Assembly (NCBI RefSeq): GCF_016909185.1
Contig: NZ_JAFBFH010000027.1
Location: 1-64,000 of the forward strand
DNA: 64,000 bases
Direction of reading: 5' to 3'
From: Siminovitchia thermophila
Lineage (GTDB): Bacteria > Bacillota > Bacilli > Bacillales > Bacillaceae_C
The number at the start of each line of letters is the position of its first letter. The stretch's first letter is position 1. This document shows, one piece after another, positions 17,045-28,595 of the stretch. A program made the position numbers and the translations under genes. A model generated the notes under the pieces. It was not told the origin of the DNA and searched no databases. It saw only the letters and a list, made by a program, of their open reading frames with translations.

Positions 17045-17965
17045 TCACCTAATTTCATTTGTTTCTAGAACTTTGACTGGTTTAATTTGTCCGGGTTTTT
17101 CGGGATGATTTTTATAGATGGCGATTGCTTTAGATTTATGCGCCAAAACAGTTTCGTCGCCTGGCCAATGCTCCGGTTCAGGCAGAACCGCACCATTTCG
17201 TACTTTTATCGCTAATTTATCACTAATTGCAAGATGCGGCAAATGAGAAATCCCTTTTTCCAGCGGAAAAATCGCTTCCGCCGCCTTCCCTGCTTGGACC
17301 AGTTTTTCAAGCTCTTCAAACGTCACACAGTCATCTTCCCGAAACGAAGCGGATGCTGTTCTGACGAGGTCCGACATATGTGCTGGATAGCCAAGCTTCT
17401 CCCCAATCATAACGGCAAGTGTTCGGATGTAGGTTCCCTTGCTGCATTGAACAGAGAAACGAAAAGACAGCAAGCCGTCTTGCAGCTCAACAGCGTTTTC
17501 CAATAATTGGATATGATAGATATAAACAGTTCTTTCCGGCCGCTCAACAGTGATGCCTGCACGGGCATATTCATATAAACGCTTCCCTTTTACTTTTACA
17601 GCTGAATACATCGGAGGAATCTGCTTTAATTCTCCTTTGAACGACTGCAGGACTTCTTCGATTCTCTCCAGGGGAAAAATCTCTTGTACCAATCTCTTTT
17701 CGACAATATCACCGGATGAGTCCTCTGTTGTTGTAGAGGTTCCAAGTGTCACTTCGCCTTCATACTCTTTTCCTGCATTCGTTATATATTCGGCAATTTT
17801 CGTCGCCCTGCCAAGACAAATGGGTAAAACCCCCGTAACATCCGGGTCGAGAGTGCCGGTATGGCCAACTTTTTTGATCCCGAGCCTTTTTCGAACTTTG
17901 TAAACACAATCATGGGATGTCATCCCTTTGGGCTTCCAGATTGGTAAAATCCCTTCCAACCGCAC
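17045..17965 (-). CDS. truB: tRNA pseudouridine-55 synthase
   Basis: 306 residues. The catalytic aspartate is Asp40 in HTGTLDPDVTGVL, preceded by the typical start LPIWKPKGMTSHD. It isomerises U55 in the T-loop of tRNAs. The C-terminal extension (about 235-306) resembles a PUA-like region. It precedes ribF and rpsO as in related genomes, but is cut off from rbfA by a terminator and a 612-bp spacer, so it must have its own promoter, which was not identified. Confidence 0.95.
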   Translation of the reverse strand: MRLEGILPIWKPKGMTSHDCVYKVRKRLGIKKVGHTGTLDPDVTGVLPICLGRATKIAEYITNAGKEYEGEVTLGTSTTTEDSSGDIVEKRLVQEIFPLERIEEVLQSFKGELKQIPPMYSAVKVKGKRLYEYARAGITVERPERTVYIYHIQLLENAVELQDGLLSFRFSVQCSKGTYIRTLAVMIGEKLGYPAHMSDLVRTASASFREDDCVTFEELEKLVQAGKAAEAIFPLEKGISHLPHLAISDKLAIKVRNGAVLPEPEHWPGDETVLAHKSKAIAIYKNHPEKPGQIKPVKVLETNEIR

Positions 17966-18123
17966 TTAACCTCCTCGCTTATGAATGACGCCCGCACCTT
18001 CCTGCTCTCAATATGAATAACCAGCCCCGAAACGCCAAGTAGGCGCACGGGCCCGATCGACAAGCTGATCCTTTTATGAAAGAAATCTCTTTAGAATAGC
18101 AAGCTCCTTGCCAAACTAAGACA

Positions 18124-18430
18124 CGATACACTTGTGATCTAGGGCAAAAGCGGATATTGCCATCCTTATGGCCTTATGCCGAGCTTATACATCCAACCGC
18201 CTTGTGGACAAAGCGGATATTGCCATCCTTGGCCGGCTGCTGGCTCAAAGCGGCGCATCCGTGTCACTTCGCCATGCACTTGGACGCCCTGTCCAGCGAC
18301 TCGCTCAAGCCTTGCAAAAGCAGCAGTCGCTCTTCGTACGATGATATCGCTGCCGGAGACTTCTTTTGGCCTATTACTTCCCATGCACTAAGACGTCCTG
18401 TCCGGCGAGAATTGGAGCGGGCATATCATT
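18124..18430 (+). repeat. Degenerate repeat-rich truB-rbfA spacer
   Basis: The 612-bp spacer 17966-18577 contains no supported gene. AAAGCGGATATTGCCATCCT occurs twice (about 18147 and 18210). The pattern CTTCxCATGCACT..GACGxCCTGTCC occurs at about 18269 and 18379, and a related form (CACTAGGACATCCAGTTC) lies at 61540 upstream of the flagellar operon. Overlapping open frames on both strands look like by-products. 17966-18123 shows nothing recognisable. Confidence 0.55.
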
Positions 18431-18549
18431 TCTTTCCTTTCAATTCCACTTTTTTGATCTGATGAAGAACACATCGTTTAGCACCAAGCCTGAAGACGCA
18501 GATGATTGTCTGGCTGCTTTTATCATGTCTCTGTTATCTTTCCTAACGA

Positions 18550-18578
18550 GGAAAAAAGGATAGACCGGGCGTCTATCC
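18550..18578 (-). terminator. Terminator after rbfA
   Basis: GGATAGAC and GTCTATCC pair around a 5-nt loop right at the rbfA stop and are followed on the minus strand by TTTTTTC. It is a strong intrinsic terminator that ends the rimP-nusA-infB-rbfA transcript. Confidence 0.85.
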
Positions 18579-18928
18579 TATTCTCCATTCAATTCTTTCA
18601 ACAGCTTTTCAATTTTATCTCCATATTGAATGGATTCATCAAATTCAAAGCTTATTTCCGGGGTTTTACGGAGCCGTATTCTTTGCCCGATTTCGGATCT
18701 GATAAAACCAGTGGCTTTTGCCAATCCCTTTAAAGTGTTCTCCTTTTCCTCCTCGTTTCCAAGGACGGATATAAACACTTTTGCTTGCTGAAGATCACCG
18801 GTCACCTGTACATCGGTGACTGTTACAAACCCTACCCGCGGATCTTTAATCTTGCGAGAAATAATTTCTCCCAGTTCTTTTTTCATTTGTTCTGCCACAC
18901 GATGGGCTCGCAGACTCATTTTCGACAC
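18578..18928 (-). CDS. rbfA: Ribosome-binding factor A
   Basis: 116 residues, a single KH-like domain. It binds the 30S subunit and helps 16S rRNA 5'-end maturation, especially in the cold. The family start [19 protein letters not shown] and the segment [19 protein letters not shown] region (residues 29-47) are clear. It closes the nusA-infB operon, 6 bp after ylxP, with a terminator overlapping its stop codon. Confidence 0.95.
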   Translation of the reverse strand: MSKMSLRAHRVAEQMKKELGEIISRKIKDPRVGFVTVTDVQVTGDLQQAKVFISVLGNEEEKENTLKGLAKATGFIRSEIGQRIRLRKTPEISFEFDESIQYGDKIEKLLKELNGE

Positions 18929-18934
18929 CTCACA

Positions 18935-19213
18935 TTACAGCCATTCATACGTAGTTCCGATTCTCTCCCACTCTGGAAAAGAGTCGAGGAATTCAATGGC
19001 ATGTTCCAATTCATGTTCAGCCCTTTTCCTGGTGGAAGCAACAGCGGCAATCGCAATTTCAGTACGCTGCCATAAGTCCTGATGCTTCACCTCGGCAATC
19101 GAAATATTAAACTTTTGTTTGGCCCTTGTCAGTATACGCTTGACGATTGATCGTTTATCCTTGAGCGAATGGGTATTGTATATACGAAATTCTATCAATG
19201 CAAAGCCGATCAA
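18935..19213 (-). CDS. ylxP: YlxP family protein (DUF503)
   Basis: 92 residues, a DUF503 protein always found between infB and rbfA in Bacillaceae. The start is a TTG whose TTGA overlaps the infB stop by 4 nt, so translation is probably coupled. The pattern ...[16 protein letters not shown] is typical. It is a small alpha/beta protein, probably involved in ribosome maturation by association; its function is not established. Confidence 0.88.
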   Translation of the reverse strand: MIGFALIEFRIYNTHSLKDKRSIVKRILTRAKQKFNISIAEVKHQDLWQRTEIAIAAVASTRKRAEHELEHAIEFLDSFPEWERIGTTYEWL

Positions 19214-21507
19214 GCACGTTCAACTTCTTCCATTAGGAAAGCCTCGATGACATCTCCTTCTTTTACGTCATTGAAGTTTTTAATCGTAATCCCGCACTCG
19301 TATCCTTGGGCGACTTCTTTAACGTTGTCTTTAAAACGTTTTAAATCGTCAATTTCGCCTTCAAAAATAACAATGCCATCACGAATCAGGCGGACTCCGC
19401 TGTCGCGGGTGATTTTTCCATCTGTTACGTAGGAACCAGCAATTGTACCGATTTTGGAAACTTTGAATGTTTGTCTTACTTCCGCCTGGCCAATTACTTT
19501 TTCCTCATATTCAGGATCAAGCATCCCTTTCATGGCTGCTTCAATTTCTTCAATAGCCTTGTAGATAATCCGGTGCAGACGTATGTCCACATTCTCGGAT
19601 TCAGCCGCCCGCTTAGCATTGACATCCGGACGGACATTAAAGCCAATGACGATGGCATTGGAAGCCGCGGCCAAGGTAATGTCAGATTCATTGATGGCCC
19701 CGACACCGGAATGAATGATTTTGATATTGACGCCATCCACTTCGATTTTCTGTAAAGAAGCCGCCAATGCTTCAGCAGAGCCTTGTACGTCGGCCTTGAT
19801 GATGACATGGAGGTCTTTCATTTCTCCTTGCTTCATGTGCTCAAACAGCGTATCAAGGCTTACACGGGATCTTTCATTTCTTAATGCTTGCAATGCCTGT
19901 TGAGAACGAGCCTCCCCGACTTGGCGGGCTGTTTTTTCATCCTCGAACACGACAAACCGATCACCTGCTTGCGGTACATCATTCAATCCGGTAATTTCAA
20001 CAGGGGTAGAAGGTCCAGCTTTTTTTACTCTTCGCCCCATATCATTCACCATGGCCCGTACACGTCCATGCGTATTACCGGCAACGATTGGGTCTCCCAC
20101 TTTTAATGTACCATTTTGAACGAGTAGTGTGGCAACCGGGCCGCGTCCTTTATCAAGCTGGGCTTCGATCACGGTGCCAAGGGCAAGCCTTGCTGGGTTT
20201 GCTTTTAATTCTTCTACTTCGCTCACAAGGAGAACCATCTCAAGTAACGAATCGATTCCTTCTCCTTTTAAAGCAGAAATGGGAACAAAAATGGTATCTC
20301 CGCCCCAATCTTCCGGAACAAGCCCATGTTCAGTCAATTCCTGCATCACACGATCCGGATTGGCGGTTGGTTTATCAATTTTATTGACGGCTACAATAAT
20401 GGGAACTTCTGCCGCTTTCGCGTGATTAATCGCTTCAACAGTTTGCGGCATGACACCGTCATCTGCGGCAACGACCAAAATGGTAATGTCGGTTACTTTC
20501 GCTCCTCTTGCACGCATTGTTGTAAACGCGGCATGTCCCGGCGTATCTAAAAATGTGATTTTTTTGCCGTTTGAATCAATTTGGTAGGCACCGATATGCT
20601 GGGTAATGCCGCCAGCTTCTCCGGCAGTCACCTTAGTATTCCGTAAAGAATCAAGCAACGTCGTTTTTCCATGGTCAACGTGTCCCATAATGGTAACGAC
20701 TGCTGGTCTTTCCACCATTTCTTTTTCTTGATCTTCGGTAAAATACACTTCAAGGTCCGTTTTATCAATTTGAATCTCTTCTTCTACTTCCACACCATAT
20801 TCGGCGCAAACTAATTCGATCGCATCTTTGTCAAGCTCCTGATTAATCGTTGCGATCACACCGAGCATAAAGAGCTTTTTGATAATCTCGGACGGTTCTC
20901 TATGAAGCTTTTTAGCAAGTTCAGCCACTGAGAGAGATTCCGTAAAAGTGATTTTTTCCGGAAGTTCTTTTTGTTTCGGCGGAGCAGGCTGATGTTGGTG
21001 TTGCTTTTGGCGCTGGCGTTGTTGATTTTGCTTCCTGTTGCGATTCGGTCCTTTGTTTCCGCCTTTGAATTGGCTTTTTCCGCGCTGTCTTTGCCCGCTT
21101 TCGCTCTTTTGATTGTTCGGTTTATGATTCCGTCCGTTCTTGGCATTTTGCTGGCTTCCTTGGGCATTTTGCTGGCTTCCTTGAGCATTTTGTCCCTGCT
21201 GCTGGGGTTTGTAATTTTTCTGTCTCCCCTGCTGGCCGGTTGCTCCGCTTTTGCGGTTATCTTTTCCTTGCGTCTTTATGTTCTCCGTACTTCTCTGCCG
21301 CCCATGATTTGGTTTTTCTTTCCGTTTCGCATCTTGCGGCCGGGATTCTTTCTTTTTAAAAATGGCGTCAAGCTTCGTAACCGTTTCTCCCTCAATTGTT
21401 GACATATGGTTGGCTACTTCTATATTCATGCCTTTCAGCTTATCAATAACATCCTTGCTGGTAATACCTTGTTTTTTTGCATATTCATATACACGCATTT
21501 TACTCAT
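19210..21507 (-). CDS. infB: Translation initiation factor IF-2
   Basis: 765 residues. An IF2-N domain (residues 1-50) is followed by a long basic, Gln/Asn-rich linker (about 55-180) with repeated QGSQQNA units. A second IF2-N domain (about 190-240) precedes the GTPase domain with GHVDHGKTT (near 275), DTPGHAAF and NKID, and then domains II-IV. It brings initiator tRNA to the 30S subunit. The linker varies freely in the family; here part of it arose by a tandem DNA duplication near 21140-21190. It follows ylxQ by 14 bp. Confidence 0.97.
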   Translation of the reverse strand: MSKMRVYEYAKKQGITSKDVIDKLKGMNIEVANHMSTIEGETVTKLDAIFKKKESRPQDAKRKEKPNHGRQRSTENIKTQGKDNRKSGATGQQGRQKNYKPQQQGQNAQGSQQNAQGSQQNAKNGRNHKPNNQKSESGQRQRGKSQFKGGNKGPNRNRKQNQQRQRQKQHQHQPAPPKQKELPEKITFTESLSVAELAKKLHREPSEIIKKLFMLGVIATINQELDKDAIELVCAEYGVEVEEEIQIDKTDLEVYFTEDQEKEMVERPAVVTIMGHVDHGKTTLLDSLRNTKVTAGEAGGITQHIGAYQIDSNGKKITFLDTPGHAAFTTMRARGAKVTDITILVVAADDGVMPQTVEAINHAKAAEVPIIVAVNKIDKPTANPDRVMQELTEHGLVPEDWGGDTIFVPISALKGEGIDSLLEMVLLVSEVEELKANPARLALGTVIEAQLDKGRGPVATLLVQNGTLKVGDPIVAGNTHGRVRAMVNDMGRRVKKAGPSTPVEITGLNDVPQAGDRFVVFEDEKTARQVGEARSQQALQALRNERSRVSLDTLFEHMKQGEMKDLHVIIKADVQGSAEALAASLQKIEVDGVNIKIIHSGVGAINESDITLAAASNAIVIGFNVRPDVNAKRAAESENVDIRLHRIIYKAIEEIEAAMKGMLDPEYEEKVIGQAEVRQTFKVSKIGTIAGSYVTDGKITRDSGVRLIRDGIVIFEGEIDDLKRFKDNVKEVAQGYECGITIKNFNDVKEGDVIEAFLMEEVERA

Positions 21508-21521
21508 ATGTTCACCCCCGT

Positions 21522-21827
21522 TTATTCATAAAGCAAAGCAGCAATTTTTTCAGCAAAACCCGCTTCCAATATCGCTGCCACAACCCTCGCATCCTTGCCA
21601 ATGGCATGGCCGAGTGTTTTTCTAGTGTCTACATGCCGTAAAGGCACATGGTAATATTGGCATTTATCCTTGATTTTCTTTGCCGTATTATGGGAGGCGT
21701 CTTTCGCCAAAATGACCAGTTTGGCACGTCCACTCTGGATTTCCTTGACTACCAGTTCTTCCCCTGAAACAACTTTCCTGGCCCGATGTGCCAGACCAAG
21801 TAACGACATCCCTTTAGCTTGTTTCAC
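21522..21827 (-). CDS. ylxQ: YlxQ, L7Ae-type RNA-binding protein
   Basis: 101 residues of the L7Ae/L30e fold, with the start [17 protein letters not shown] and the K-turn-binding-type segment [12 protein letters not shown]. Members of this family in Bacillota bind kink-turn RNA. It overlaps ylxR by 4 nt within the nusA operon, and its exact RNA partner is not known. Position and sequence match the conserved nusA-ylxR-ylxQ-infB order. Confidence 0.9.
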   Translation of the reverse strand: MKQAKGMSLLGLAHRARKVVSGEELVVKEIQSGRAKLVILAKDASHNTAKKIKDKCQYYHVPLRHVDTRKTLGHAIGKDARVVAAILEAGFAEKIAALLYE

Positions 21828-22099
21828 TTGTTTTCCTCTTCAACAAGAGAAAGAAGTTCTTCGTATACATCGTCTGTGACATCTGCCTGTAAATGATTCG
21901 CCAGAATATTTTTTCTTCGTGCATTCATGATGACTTCCCTGTCTTTTGACAGGTAAGCCCCTCTCCCGGACTTTTTCCCCGTTACATCAACAGATATCTC
22001 ACCTTCTTTGGAACGGACAATCCGAATCATTTCTTTCTTTGGCTTCATCTCTCCCGTTGCTACACATTTGCGGAGTGGTATCTTTCTCTTTTTTACCAT
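21824..22099 (-). CDS. ylxR: YlxR (RnpM), DUF448 nucleic-acid-binding protein
   Basis: 91 residues. The signature CVATGEMKPKKEMIRIVR and GKKSGRGAYLS (residues 10-55) define the YlxR/DUF448 family. In B. subtilis the protein (renamed RnpM) binds RNase P RNA and modulates its activity. The strongly basic N-terminus suits RNA binding. It follows nusA by 12 bp and overlaps ylxQ by 4 nt. Confidence 0.93.
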   Translation of the reverse strand: MVKKRKIPLRKCVATGEMKPKKEMIRIVRSKEGEISVDVTGKKSGRGAYLSKDREVIMNARRKNILANHLQADVTDDVYEELLSLVEEENK

Positions 22100-22111
22100 C
22101 TTGCTTCACCT

Positions 22112-23224
22112 CTATTCGATTTCTTCGTTTATAAAATCGAATGATTCGTCTGACTCTTCTTCCTCCAGATCCCTTGGATAAATGCCAGCTTCTCTTGCAT
22201 CTGTCTCACTTTTAATATCGATTTTCCAACCGGTCAATTTTGCTGCGAGTCGCGCGTTTTGCCCTCTCTTGCCGATAGCCAGCGATAGTTGATAATCCGG
22301 AACGACAACTGTCGTGGCTTTTTCTTCCTCATTCACGATTACATCGAGAACTTTGGATGGACTTAAAGCATTGGCGACGAAGACAACCGGATCTTGTGAC
22401 CATTCAACAATATCTATTTTTTCACCCTTTAATTCGTCCACGATTGCCTGAACTCTTGAACCTTTCGGTCCGACACATGAACCAACCGGATCGACATCTT
22501 CTTGGTCTGTCGCTACAGAAATTTTGGAGCGGTCGCCCGCTTCTCTCGCAACCGATTTAATTTCAACGGTTCCATCATATATTTCAGGGACTTCGATTTC
22601 AAATAATCGCTTTAACAATCCCGGATGTGTCCTTGATACAAATATTTGCGGACCTTTCGTCGTTTTTTCGACTTTCGTAATGTACACTTTAATTCGGTCA
22701 TGCGGTTTGTATGTTTCGTTGGGCATTTGCTCGCTTTGCGGAAGCAATGCTTCAATTTTCCCAAGACTGACATATATAAAACGCGGGTCCTGCCTTTGCA
22801 CGATTCCGGTCATAATGTCATCTTCCCGGTCCACAAACTCGGAATAGATGATCCCTCTTTCTGCTTCTCTTACCCGTTGGGTGACGACTTGTTTTGCTGT
22901 TTGTGCCGCAATTCTGCCAAACTCCTTCGGGGTCACTTCGAGTTCTACAATATCCCCTGTGTCATAGACCGGGTTAATGGTATGGGCTTCTTCCAATGAA
23001 ATTTCAAGCCTGGAATCAAAAACTTCATCCACTACCTCTTTTCTGGCAAAAACCCTCATCGTTCCTGTTTCCAAGTTCATGTCTACACGAACGTTTTGTG
23101 CTTGGTTAAAGTTCCTTTTGTACGCAGATACTAAAGCGGCTTCGATCGCCTCGATCAAGACATCCCGGGAAATTCCCTTTTCCTTTTCCAATATGACTAG
23201 AGCATCCATTAATTCTGAGCTCAT
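22112..23224 (-). CDS. nusA: Transcription termination/antitermination factor NusA
   Basis: 370 residues from the ATG preceded by GGGGAGG at 8-nt spacing; an ATG two codons earlier is too near the ribosome site. It has an N-terminal RNA-polymerase-binding domain, an S1 domain (about 135-200), and two KH domains (about 230-345) with [11 protein letters not shown] and [11 protein letters not shown]. It lacks the C-terminal acidic repeats of the E. coli protein, as usual in Bacillota. It modulates pausing and intrinsic termination and lies 38 bp after rimP. Confidence 0.97.
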   Translation of the reverse strand: MSSELMDALVILEKEKGISRDVLIEAIEAALVSAYKRNFNQAQNVRVDMNLETGTMRVFARKEVVDEVFDSRLEISLEEAHTINPVYDTGDIVELEVTPKEFGRIAAQTAKQVVTQRVREAERGIIYSEFVDREDDIMTGIVQRQDPRFIYVSLGKIEALLPQSEQMPNETYKPHDRIKVYITKVEKTTKGPQIFVSRTHPGLLKRLFEIEVPEIYDGTVEIKSVAREAGDRSKISVATDQEDVDPVGSCVGPKGSRVQAIVDELKGEKIDIVEWSQDPVVFVANALSPSKVLDVIVNEEEKATTVVVPDYQLSLAIGKRGQNARLAAKLTGWKIDIKSETDAREAGIYPRDLEEEESDESFDFINEEIE

Positions 23225-23262
23225 GACCATGTCCTCCCCTTTATTATTCTTCGCTTTACCTG

Positions 23263-23730
23263 TTAAAAGACGACTGCCAAGCGGGCTTTTGCCACTTTAT
23301 TGATTGGAATTTCAAACGTCTTTGTCCGGGTTTTTATTTTCACTTCAACTAGCAGGTTTTCTCCGTTAAACTCCGTTAACCGTCCCTCAAACACTTTTTC
23401 CCCATCGATCGGTTCATATGTTTTAACATGAACTTGCTTTCCAACCGCATTGGCAAAGTCGGCTTCTTTCTTTAAAGGACGCTCCGCTCCGGGCGAGGAG
23501 ACTTCCAGAAAGTAATTATGGGGAATCGGGTCTACTTCATCAAGCTTCTCGCCAAGACGCTCACTGACTATGCCACACTCTTCAATATCAACACCATCCG
23601 GTTTGTCAATGAAGAGGCGGAGAAACCAGTTTTTTCCTTCTTTTACATATTCAATATCGACCAGTTCAAGTTTCATTTCGTCCAAAATAGGAGCCGCAAG
23701 ATTCTCTACTGTGTCTGTTACTTTACTCAT
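23263..23730 (-). CDS. rimP: Ribosome maturation factor RimP
   Basis: 155 residues with the N-terminal RimP domain ([30 protein letters not shown]) and the SH3-like C-terminal domain (about 88-155). It is required for 30S subunit assembly with S12. It is the first gene of the rimP-nusA-ylxR-ylxQ-infB-ylxP-rbfA operon. The 194-bp gap from polC holds a terminator and presumably the operon promoter. Confidence 0.95.
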   Translation of the reverse strand: MSKVTDTVENLAAPILDEMKLELVDIEYVKEGKNWFLRLFIDKPDGVDIEECGIVSERLGEKLDEVDPIPHNYFLEVSSPGAERPLKKEADFANAVGKQVHVKTYEPIDGEKVFEGRLTEFNGENLLVEVKIKTRTKTFEIPINKVAKARLAVVF

Positions 23731-23786
23731 ACAAACCTCCTATGTTCAGGTATCCATGTATATCAAAGTTTTCCGTAACAATACGA

Positions 23787-23811
23787 AAGAGTGGGGGGCG
23801 CCCACTCTTTT
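23787..23811 (-). terminator. Terminator after polC
   Basis: AAAGAGTGGG and CCCACTCTTT pair around a 4-nt G/C loop; the minus-strand tail is CTCTTTCGTATTG. It separates dxr-rasP-proS-polC from the rimP operon. Confidence 0.7.
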
Positions 23812-23924
23812 GCAACGAGAGTATTCATAGTATTTCCAATAAAAATATACCATAACCGATTTTCAATTGCAAACAAGGCAAACTACCGCCAAGTATGCAA
23901 AGAAAAGCGGTTCCTACTTTTCTT

Positions 23925-26900
23925 CTAGAAAAGGGATAATTGATTCTGTTCGGGAAGTGATTCCAAACAGCCATGGTTGTCCAAATACTCCATAATTGTT
24001 TTGGATACTTTTCCACGGATTTGCAAGTCCTCTTTGGAAAGAAATTCTCCGTCTTCTCTGGCTTTTACAATATTCAACGCCGCGTTCGTACCCAGCCCCG
24101 GAATAGAGTTAAAAGGCGGGATAAGAGAATCTCCGTCTATGATAAACTCGGTGGCGCTCGATTTGTACAAATCTACGCGCTTGAACTTAAATTTGCGTTC
24201 GCACATTTCCAACGCAATTTCCAAAACGGTAAGAAGACTTTTCTCTTTGGCCGTCGCATCCAGGCCTTTGGCATTGATTTCTTCGATTTTGGAGCGAATC
24301 GCCTGAGAACCCCTGACCATTACTTCCAAATCAAAATCTTCTGCCCGCACCGTAAAGTAGGCGGCATAGTAAAGGAGCGGATGGTGCACTTTAAAATAGG
24401 CAATCCTGACAGCCATCAAAACATATGCCGTGGCATGCGCCTTGGGAAACATGTATTTTATTTTTTTACATGAATCAATATACCATTCCGGCACATTATT
24501 TTTTCTCATCTCTTCTTCCCATTCTGGAGTAAGACCTTTTCCTTTTCGTACAAACTCCATAATTTTAAAAGCAAGAGACGGTTCCAAACCTTGATAAATG
24601 AGGTATACCATGATATCGTCCCGGCAGCCAATCACTTCCGACAGCGTACAAGTTCCTGAACGAATCAGCTCTTGTGCATTGCCAAGCCATACATCTGTAC
24701 CATGTGAAAGGCCGGATATTTGAACGAGCTCGGAAAACGTTGTCGGCTTTGTATCTTCAAGCATTTGCCTGACAAATCTTGTCCCAAATTCGGGAATTCC
24801 AAGCGTTCCTGTTTTACACATAATCTGTTCCTCTGTTACGCCGAGAGATTCGGTACCACTGAATATTTTCATCACTTCCGGGTCATCGATCGGAATCGTT
24901 TTTGGATCAATTCCGCTTAATTCCTGAAGCATCCGGATAACGGTCGGATCATCGTGGCCAAGAATGTCCAGTTTGAGTAAGTTGCTGTCGATGGAGTGGA
25001 AATCATAATGCGTCGTTCTCCAATCAGACCCAACCGCGTCAGCCGGATATTGAATCGGTGAGAAATCGAAAATTTCCATATTGTCCGGCACAACAATAAT
25101 CCCTCCGGGGTGCTGGCCGGTTGTTCTTTTTACGCCTGTACACCCTTGGACGAGCCTTTCCACTTCCGCATTTCTCAACATAAGATTATGGTCTTGCTCA
25201 TAAGCTTTGACATACCCGTAAGCGGTTTTCTCTGCTACTGTTCCGATCGTGCCAGCACGATATACGTAGTCTTCCCCAAACAAAACCTTCGTGTAATGGT
25301 GGGCTTTCGGCTGATAGTCCCCTGAAAAGTTCAAATCAATATCTGGCACTTTATCTCCCTTGAAGCCCAAAAACGTTTCAAACGGAATATCATGTCCGTC
25401 TTTTTTATATGTTGTCCCACACTTCACACAGTCTTTGTCGGGCAAGTCAAATCCGGACCCGACCGAACCGTCATCAAAAAACTCGGCATGCTTGCAATTG
25501 GGGCAGACATAATGCGGGGGAAGGGGGTTTACTTCCGTAATTTCCGTCATGGTGGCCACGAAGGAAGAGCCGACAGAGCCCCGTGAACCGACAAGATATC
25601 CGTCTTCAAGCGATTTTTTTACAAGCTTATGAGAAATTAAGTAAATAACTGCAAAACCATGGCCAATGATGCTTTTTAGTTCTTTTTCGAGCCTGGCTTC
25701 CACAATCTCGGGAAGCGGGTCTCCATAAATGGATTTGGCCATGCCGTAGCTCATTTGCCTGATTTCATCTTCGGCTCCTTCAATTTTCGGTGTGTACAAG
25801 TCATCTTTAATCGGTTTTATTTTATCGATCTTGTCATTAATGAGATTGGAGTTTGTGACAACCACCTCATAAGCTTTTTCATCACCAAGGAAAGAAAACT
25901 CGGACAGCATTTCGTCTGTTGTCCGGAAATGAACATCGGGAAGCTTATGCCTGTTTAGCGGATTTGCCCCGCCTTGGGAGTTTATGAGAATCTCCCGGTA
26001 TATTTTATCTTCTTTATTTAAATAATGGACATTTCCTGTTGCAACGACGGGCATGTTTAAAGTTTCTCCCATCATGACGATGTTTCGGATAATGTCTTCC
26101 AAGTCTTTTTCATTCCTGACAAGCTCCATCTCAATTAGCGGGGCATATACAGGCTTGGGATGTATTTCCAAGTAGTCGTAAAAGGCGGCCGCCTGTTCGG
26201 CCTCAGCCCGTCCTTTTTGCATCATCGCTTCAAACACTTCACCTTTGTCACACCCGGAGCCAATCAAAATCCCTTCTCGGTGTTTCTCCAGCAAAGAACG
26301 CGGGATGCGCGGTACTCTATAAAAATAGTGCAGATGCGAATAAGATACGAGTTTATATAAGTTTTTCAGACCCGCTTCATTTTGGGCAAGCAAAGTGCAA
26401 TGGTATGGACGCGCCTGTTTATAAGCGTCACCTTTGCCCATATTGTCATTGAGCTGATCATGATAAAGGATGCCCTTTTTCTTGGCATCGCCCAGCATTT
26501 TCAAAAAGATATTACCAGTTGTTTCGGCATCATAAATGGCCCGGTGGTGTTGCACAAGCTCTATATCAAACCTTTTTGCCAGCGTGTTTAACCGATGGTT
26601 TTTAAATTCGGGATATAGGAATCTTGCAAGCTCAAGCGTGTCAATGACCGGATTTGCGACTTTATCAAATCCAATCCTTTGATATCCGCTATTTAAAAAG
26701 CCGATATCAAAAGAGGCGTTGTGGGCTACAAGAATGCCGTCCCCTGTCCAATTCTTAAATTCTTCCAGCACTTCCTCGATTTCGGGGGCGTTTTCTACCA
26801 TATCGTCTGTAATGCCTGTCAATTCAATCGTTGTTGCGGACAATGGATGGTGGGGATTGGCAAATCTCTCAAACTTGTCAATCACTTCCCCCTGATGAAT

Positions 26901-28256
26901 TTTGACTGCCGCCAGTTCAATGATTTTGTCATATATCGCCGATAGACCGGTTGTTTCCACGTCAAAAACGATAAACGTATCTTCTTCCAGCAGCCTGTTG
27001 GCGCTATTATAGGCGATTGGCACCCCGTCGTTTACCAAATTGGCTTCCAGCCCATAGATGATCTTCATATCATGTTTTCCGCCCGCCCCAAACGCTTCGG
27101 GAAATGATTGAACGACGGCATGGTCGGTAATTGCCACCGCCGGATGTCCCCACTTTTTCGCCTGGGCAATAAGATCCCCCACTGAGGTAACAGCATCCAT
27201 TTGGCTCATGGGTGTATGCATGTGGAGTTCAACCCGCTTATCACCGGCTGCTTTATCCTCACGTATTTTCGGCTTTACTTCATTAATGTCTTGCGCCATA
27301 ATGACCAGTTCGCGGGCAAATGTGTCCGTTTGGACACTTCCTCGAACCTTCACCCACATGCCTTTTTTTAAACTGGCCATGATGGAAGCATCCTCATTAT
27401 CTTTTGAGAACATTTTTACGGAGATGGAATCGGTATAATCCGTCATTTTAAACGTCAGTAAAGTTCTTCCGCTTCGCAGTTCCCTTGTCTCTGCCTGAAA
27501 AACATACCCTTCTACCGTGACCCTGCGCTCTTCGTCCACTATTTCCTCGAGTCTTTTCATCTCTTCACCATTTTTAATGGCATACCCAAGCATTAACGGT
27601 CCGGAAGGCGCCTCACCTTCGTTTGTCCGCCTTTCCTGCTCAAGCTTTTGCATTTCTAAAACAGCTTGTCTTGCCCGCTCTTCATCCTCTTTCCGTTTCG
27701 CTTCAACAAATTTTGCATATTCTTCACTCGATTCACTTTCAGAGCGGACTTCCGCTGAAAATAGGAGTGAAGGAAAGCCAAAGTATTGATACACTTCGGT
27801 GATGATTTTTCCATATTTCTCTTGAAGCGTCCTGGCCTCCATATCGTTGCGGACTTGAACGATGATTTTATTTCCATCGACTTTGGGTGTTTGATGATGT
27901 AAAAGACTGAGCAGCATAGGAGACATTCCTTCTATTTCTTTCAAGCAGCCCTGCCAGTAATCTGCCACAAGCTGATCAGTGATCGTTGTTTGCGATATCG
28001 ACAACGAGAATTGAACCCGGGCAATGTGTTGAAACGACTGTTCAAGTCTCCTGGTGAAATGTTCATATATTTGGAAAGGCAAAATCCGCTCAAAAATAAA
28101 ATAAAAATGCCATTTCTGATTGATGCGATCCACAACAAGCTTTTCAATTTGTCCAGACCGCAAGTGCTCTATGTACGGGTCATCTGTTAAGCCGATCTGT
28201 TGCAGCAGCAGATGGAAACGTTTCTTTTGTTCGACGGGATTTTGCGTCTTTTGCAT
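23925..28256 (-). CDS. polC: DNA polymerase III alpha subunit, PolC type
   Basis: 1443 residues, close to the B. subtilis length. Order: N-terminal domain with OB fold (to about 330), PHP domain split by a DEDDh proofreading exonuclease ([10 protein letters not shown] near 433, IVAHNASFD downstream), polymerase core with a zinc-binding cluster (CPNCKH, CVKCG), and C-terminal helix-hairpin-helix and tail ending in QLSLF, a likely beta-clamp-binding motif. It is the main replicative polymerase of low-GC Gram-positives. GGGAGAGG precedes the ATG. Confidence 0.98.
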   Translation of the reverse strand: MQKTQNPVEQKKRFHLLLQQIGLTDDPYIEHLRSGQIEKLVVDRINQKWHFYFIFERILPFQIYEHFTRRLEQSFQHIARVQFSLSISQTTITDQLVADYWQGCLKEIEGMSPMLLSLLHHQTPKVDGNKIIVQVRNDMEARTLQEKYGKIITEVYQYFGFPSLLFSAEVRSESESSEEYAKFVEAKRKEDEERARQAVLEMQKLEQERRTNEGEAPSGPLMLGYAIKNGEEMKRLEEIVDEERRVTVEGYVFQAETRELRSGRTLLTFKMTDYTDSISVKMFSKDNEDASIMASLKKGMWVKVRGSVQTDTFARELVIMAQDINEVKPKIREDKAAGDKRVELHMHTPMSQMDAVTSVGDLIAQAKKWGHPAVAITDHAVVQSFPEAFGAGGKHDMKIIYGLEANLVNDGVPIAYNSANRLLEEDTFIVFDVETTGLSAIYDKIIELAAVKIHQGEVIDKFERFANPHHPLSATTIELTGITDDMVENAPEIEEVLEEFKNWTGDGILVAHNASFDIGFLNSGYQRIGFDKVANPVIDTLELARFLYPEFKNHRLNTLAKRFDIELVQHHRAIYDAETTGNIFLKMLGDAKKKGILYHDQLNDNMGKGDAYKQARPYHCTLLAQNEAGLKNLYKLVSYSHLHYFYRVPRIPRSLLEKHREGILIGSGCDKGEVFEAMMQKGRAEAEQAAAFYDYLEIHPKPVYAPLIEMELVRNEKDLEDIIRNIVMMGETLNMPVVATGNVHYLNKEDKIYREILINSQGGANPLNRHKLPDVHFRTTDEMLSEFSFLGDEKAYEVVVTNSNLINDKIDKIKPIKDDLYTPKIEGAEDEIRQMSYGMAKSIYGDPLPEIVEARLEKELKSIIGHGFAVIYLISHKLVKKSLEDGYLVGSRGSVGSSFVATMTEITEVNPLPPHYVCPNCKHAEFFDDGSVGSGFDLPDKDCVKCGTTYKKDGHDIPFETFLGFKGDKVPDIDLNFSGDYQPKAHHYTKVLFGEDYVYRAGTIGTVAEKTAYGYVKAYEQDHNLMLRNAEVERLVQGCTGVKRTTGQHPGGIIVVPDNMEIFDFSPIQYPADAVGSDWRTTHYDFHSIDSNLLKLDILGHDDPTVIRMLQELSGIDPKTIPIDDPEVMKIFSGTESLGVTEEQIMCKTGTLGIPEFGTRFVRQMLEDTKPTTFSELVQISGLSHGTDVWLGNAQELIRSGTCTLSEVIGCRDDIMVYLIYQGLEPSLAFKIMEFVRKGKGLTPEWEEEMRKNNVPEWYIDSCKKIKYMFPKAHATAYVLMAVRIAYFKVHHPLLYYAAYFTVRAEDFDLEVMVRGSQAIRSKIEEINAKGLDATAKEKSLLTVLEIALEMCERKFKFKRVDLYKSSATEFIIDGDSLIPPFNSIPGLGTNAALNIVKAREDGEFLSKEDLQIRGKVSKTIMEYLDNHGCLESLPEQNQLSLF

Positions 28257-28305
28257 CGTTTATCCTCTCCCATCTATTAATCGTCCAATCAATAAAAAGA
28301 TCATA

Positions 28306-28585
28306 TGAAACTTCAATCAGCGAGGGCTTTCTTCCCCCGCTGATAAGAAATAATACAAAAGCCCAGTTCTATAGCGTCCTGTTGGCAAGCTCAGGCAACG
28401 ATGTCACCAAATTGCACTAGTACATCCTGTACGTCGCAAAGCATTTGTGACCGATACCCTTGATGCATGATAGATGTCGAAGTCTTTCAGGTTCTGTCTA
28501 TCGGAAATAGACAATGATCTGACACCCTTCTCCACATATAGACGGAAGCCTTGCCGGCTTTTACATGCGGGTAAAGGAGTCACCT
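28306..28585 (+). repeat. Diverged palindromic repeat in the polC-proS spacer
   Basis: The 339-bp spacer begins with TGAAACTTCAATCAGCGAGG and a CAGCGAGGG..CCCCGCTG hairpin, matching the CAGTAGG/CCTACTG module near 4741. It ends with TTACATGCGGG (28561-28571), the tag that ends the cores at 24-129 and 4785-4890. The middle differs but contains GCACTAGTACATCCTGTAC, resembling the truB-rbfA motif. No gene is seen, and the operon seems to read through it. Confidence 0.6.
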
Positions 28586-28595
28586 GAAAGAACCG

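Noticed and set aside
18157-18462. 101-residue plus-strand frame and overlapping frames in the truB-rbfA spacer
   Set aside because: Repetitive sequence open in several frames at once; no start signals or recognised domains.
20971-21402. 143-residue plus-strand hydrophobic frame antisense to infB
   Set aside because: It is the complement of the Gln/Asn/Arg-rich IF2 linker, which always reads as Leu/Ala-rich on the other strand.
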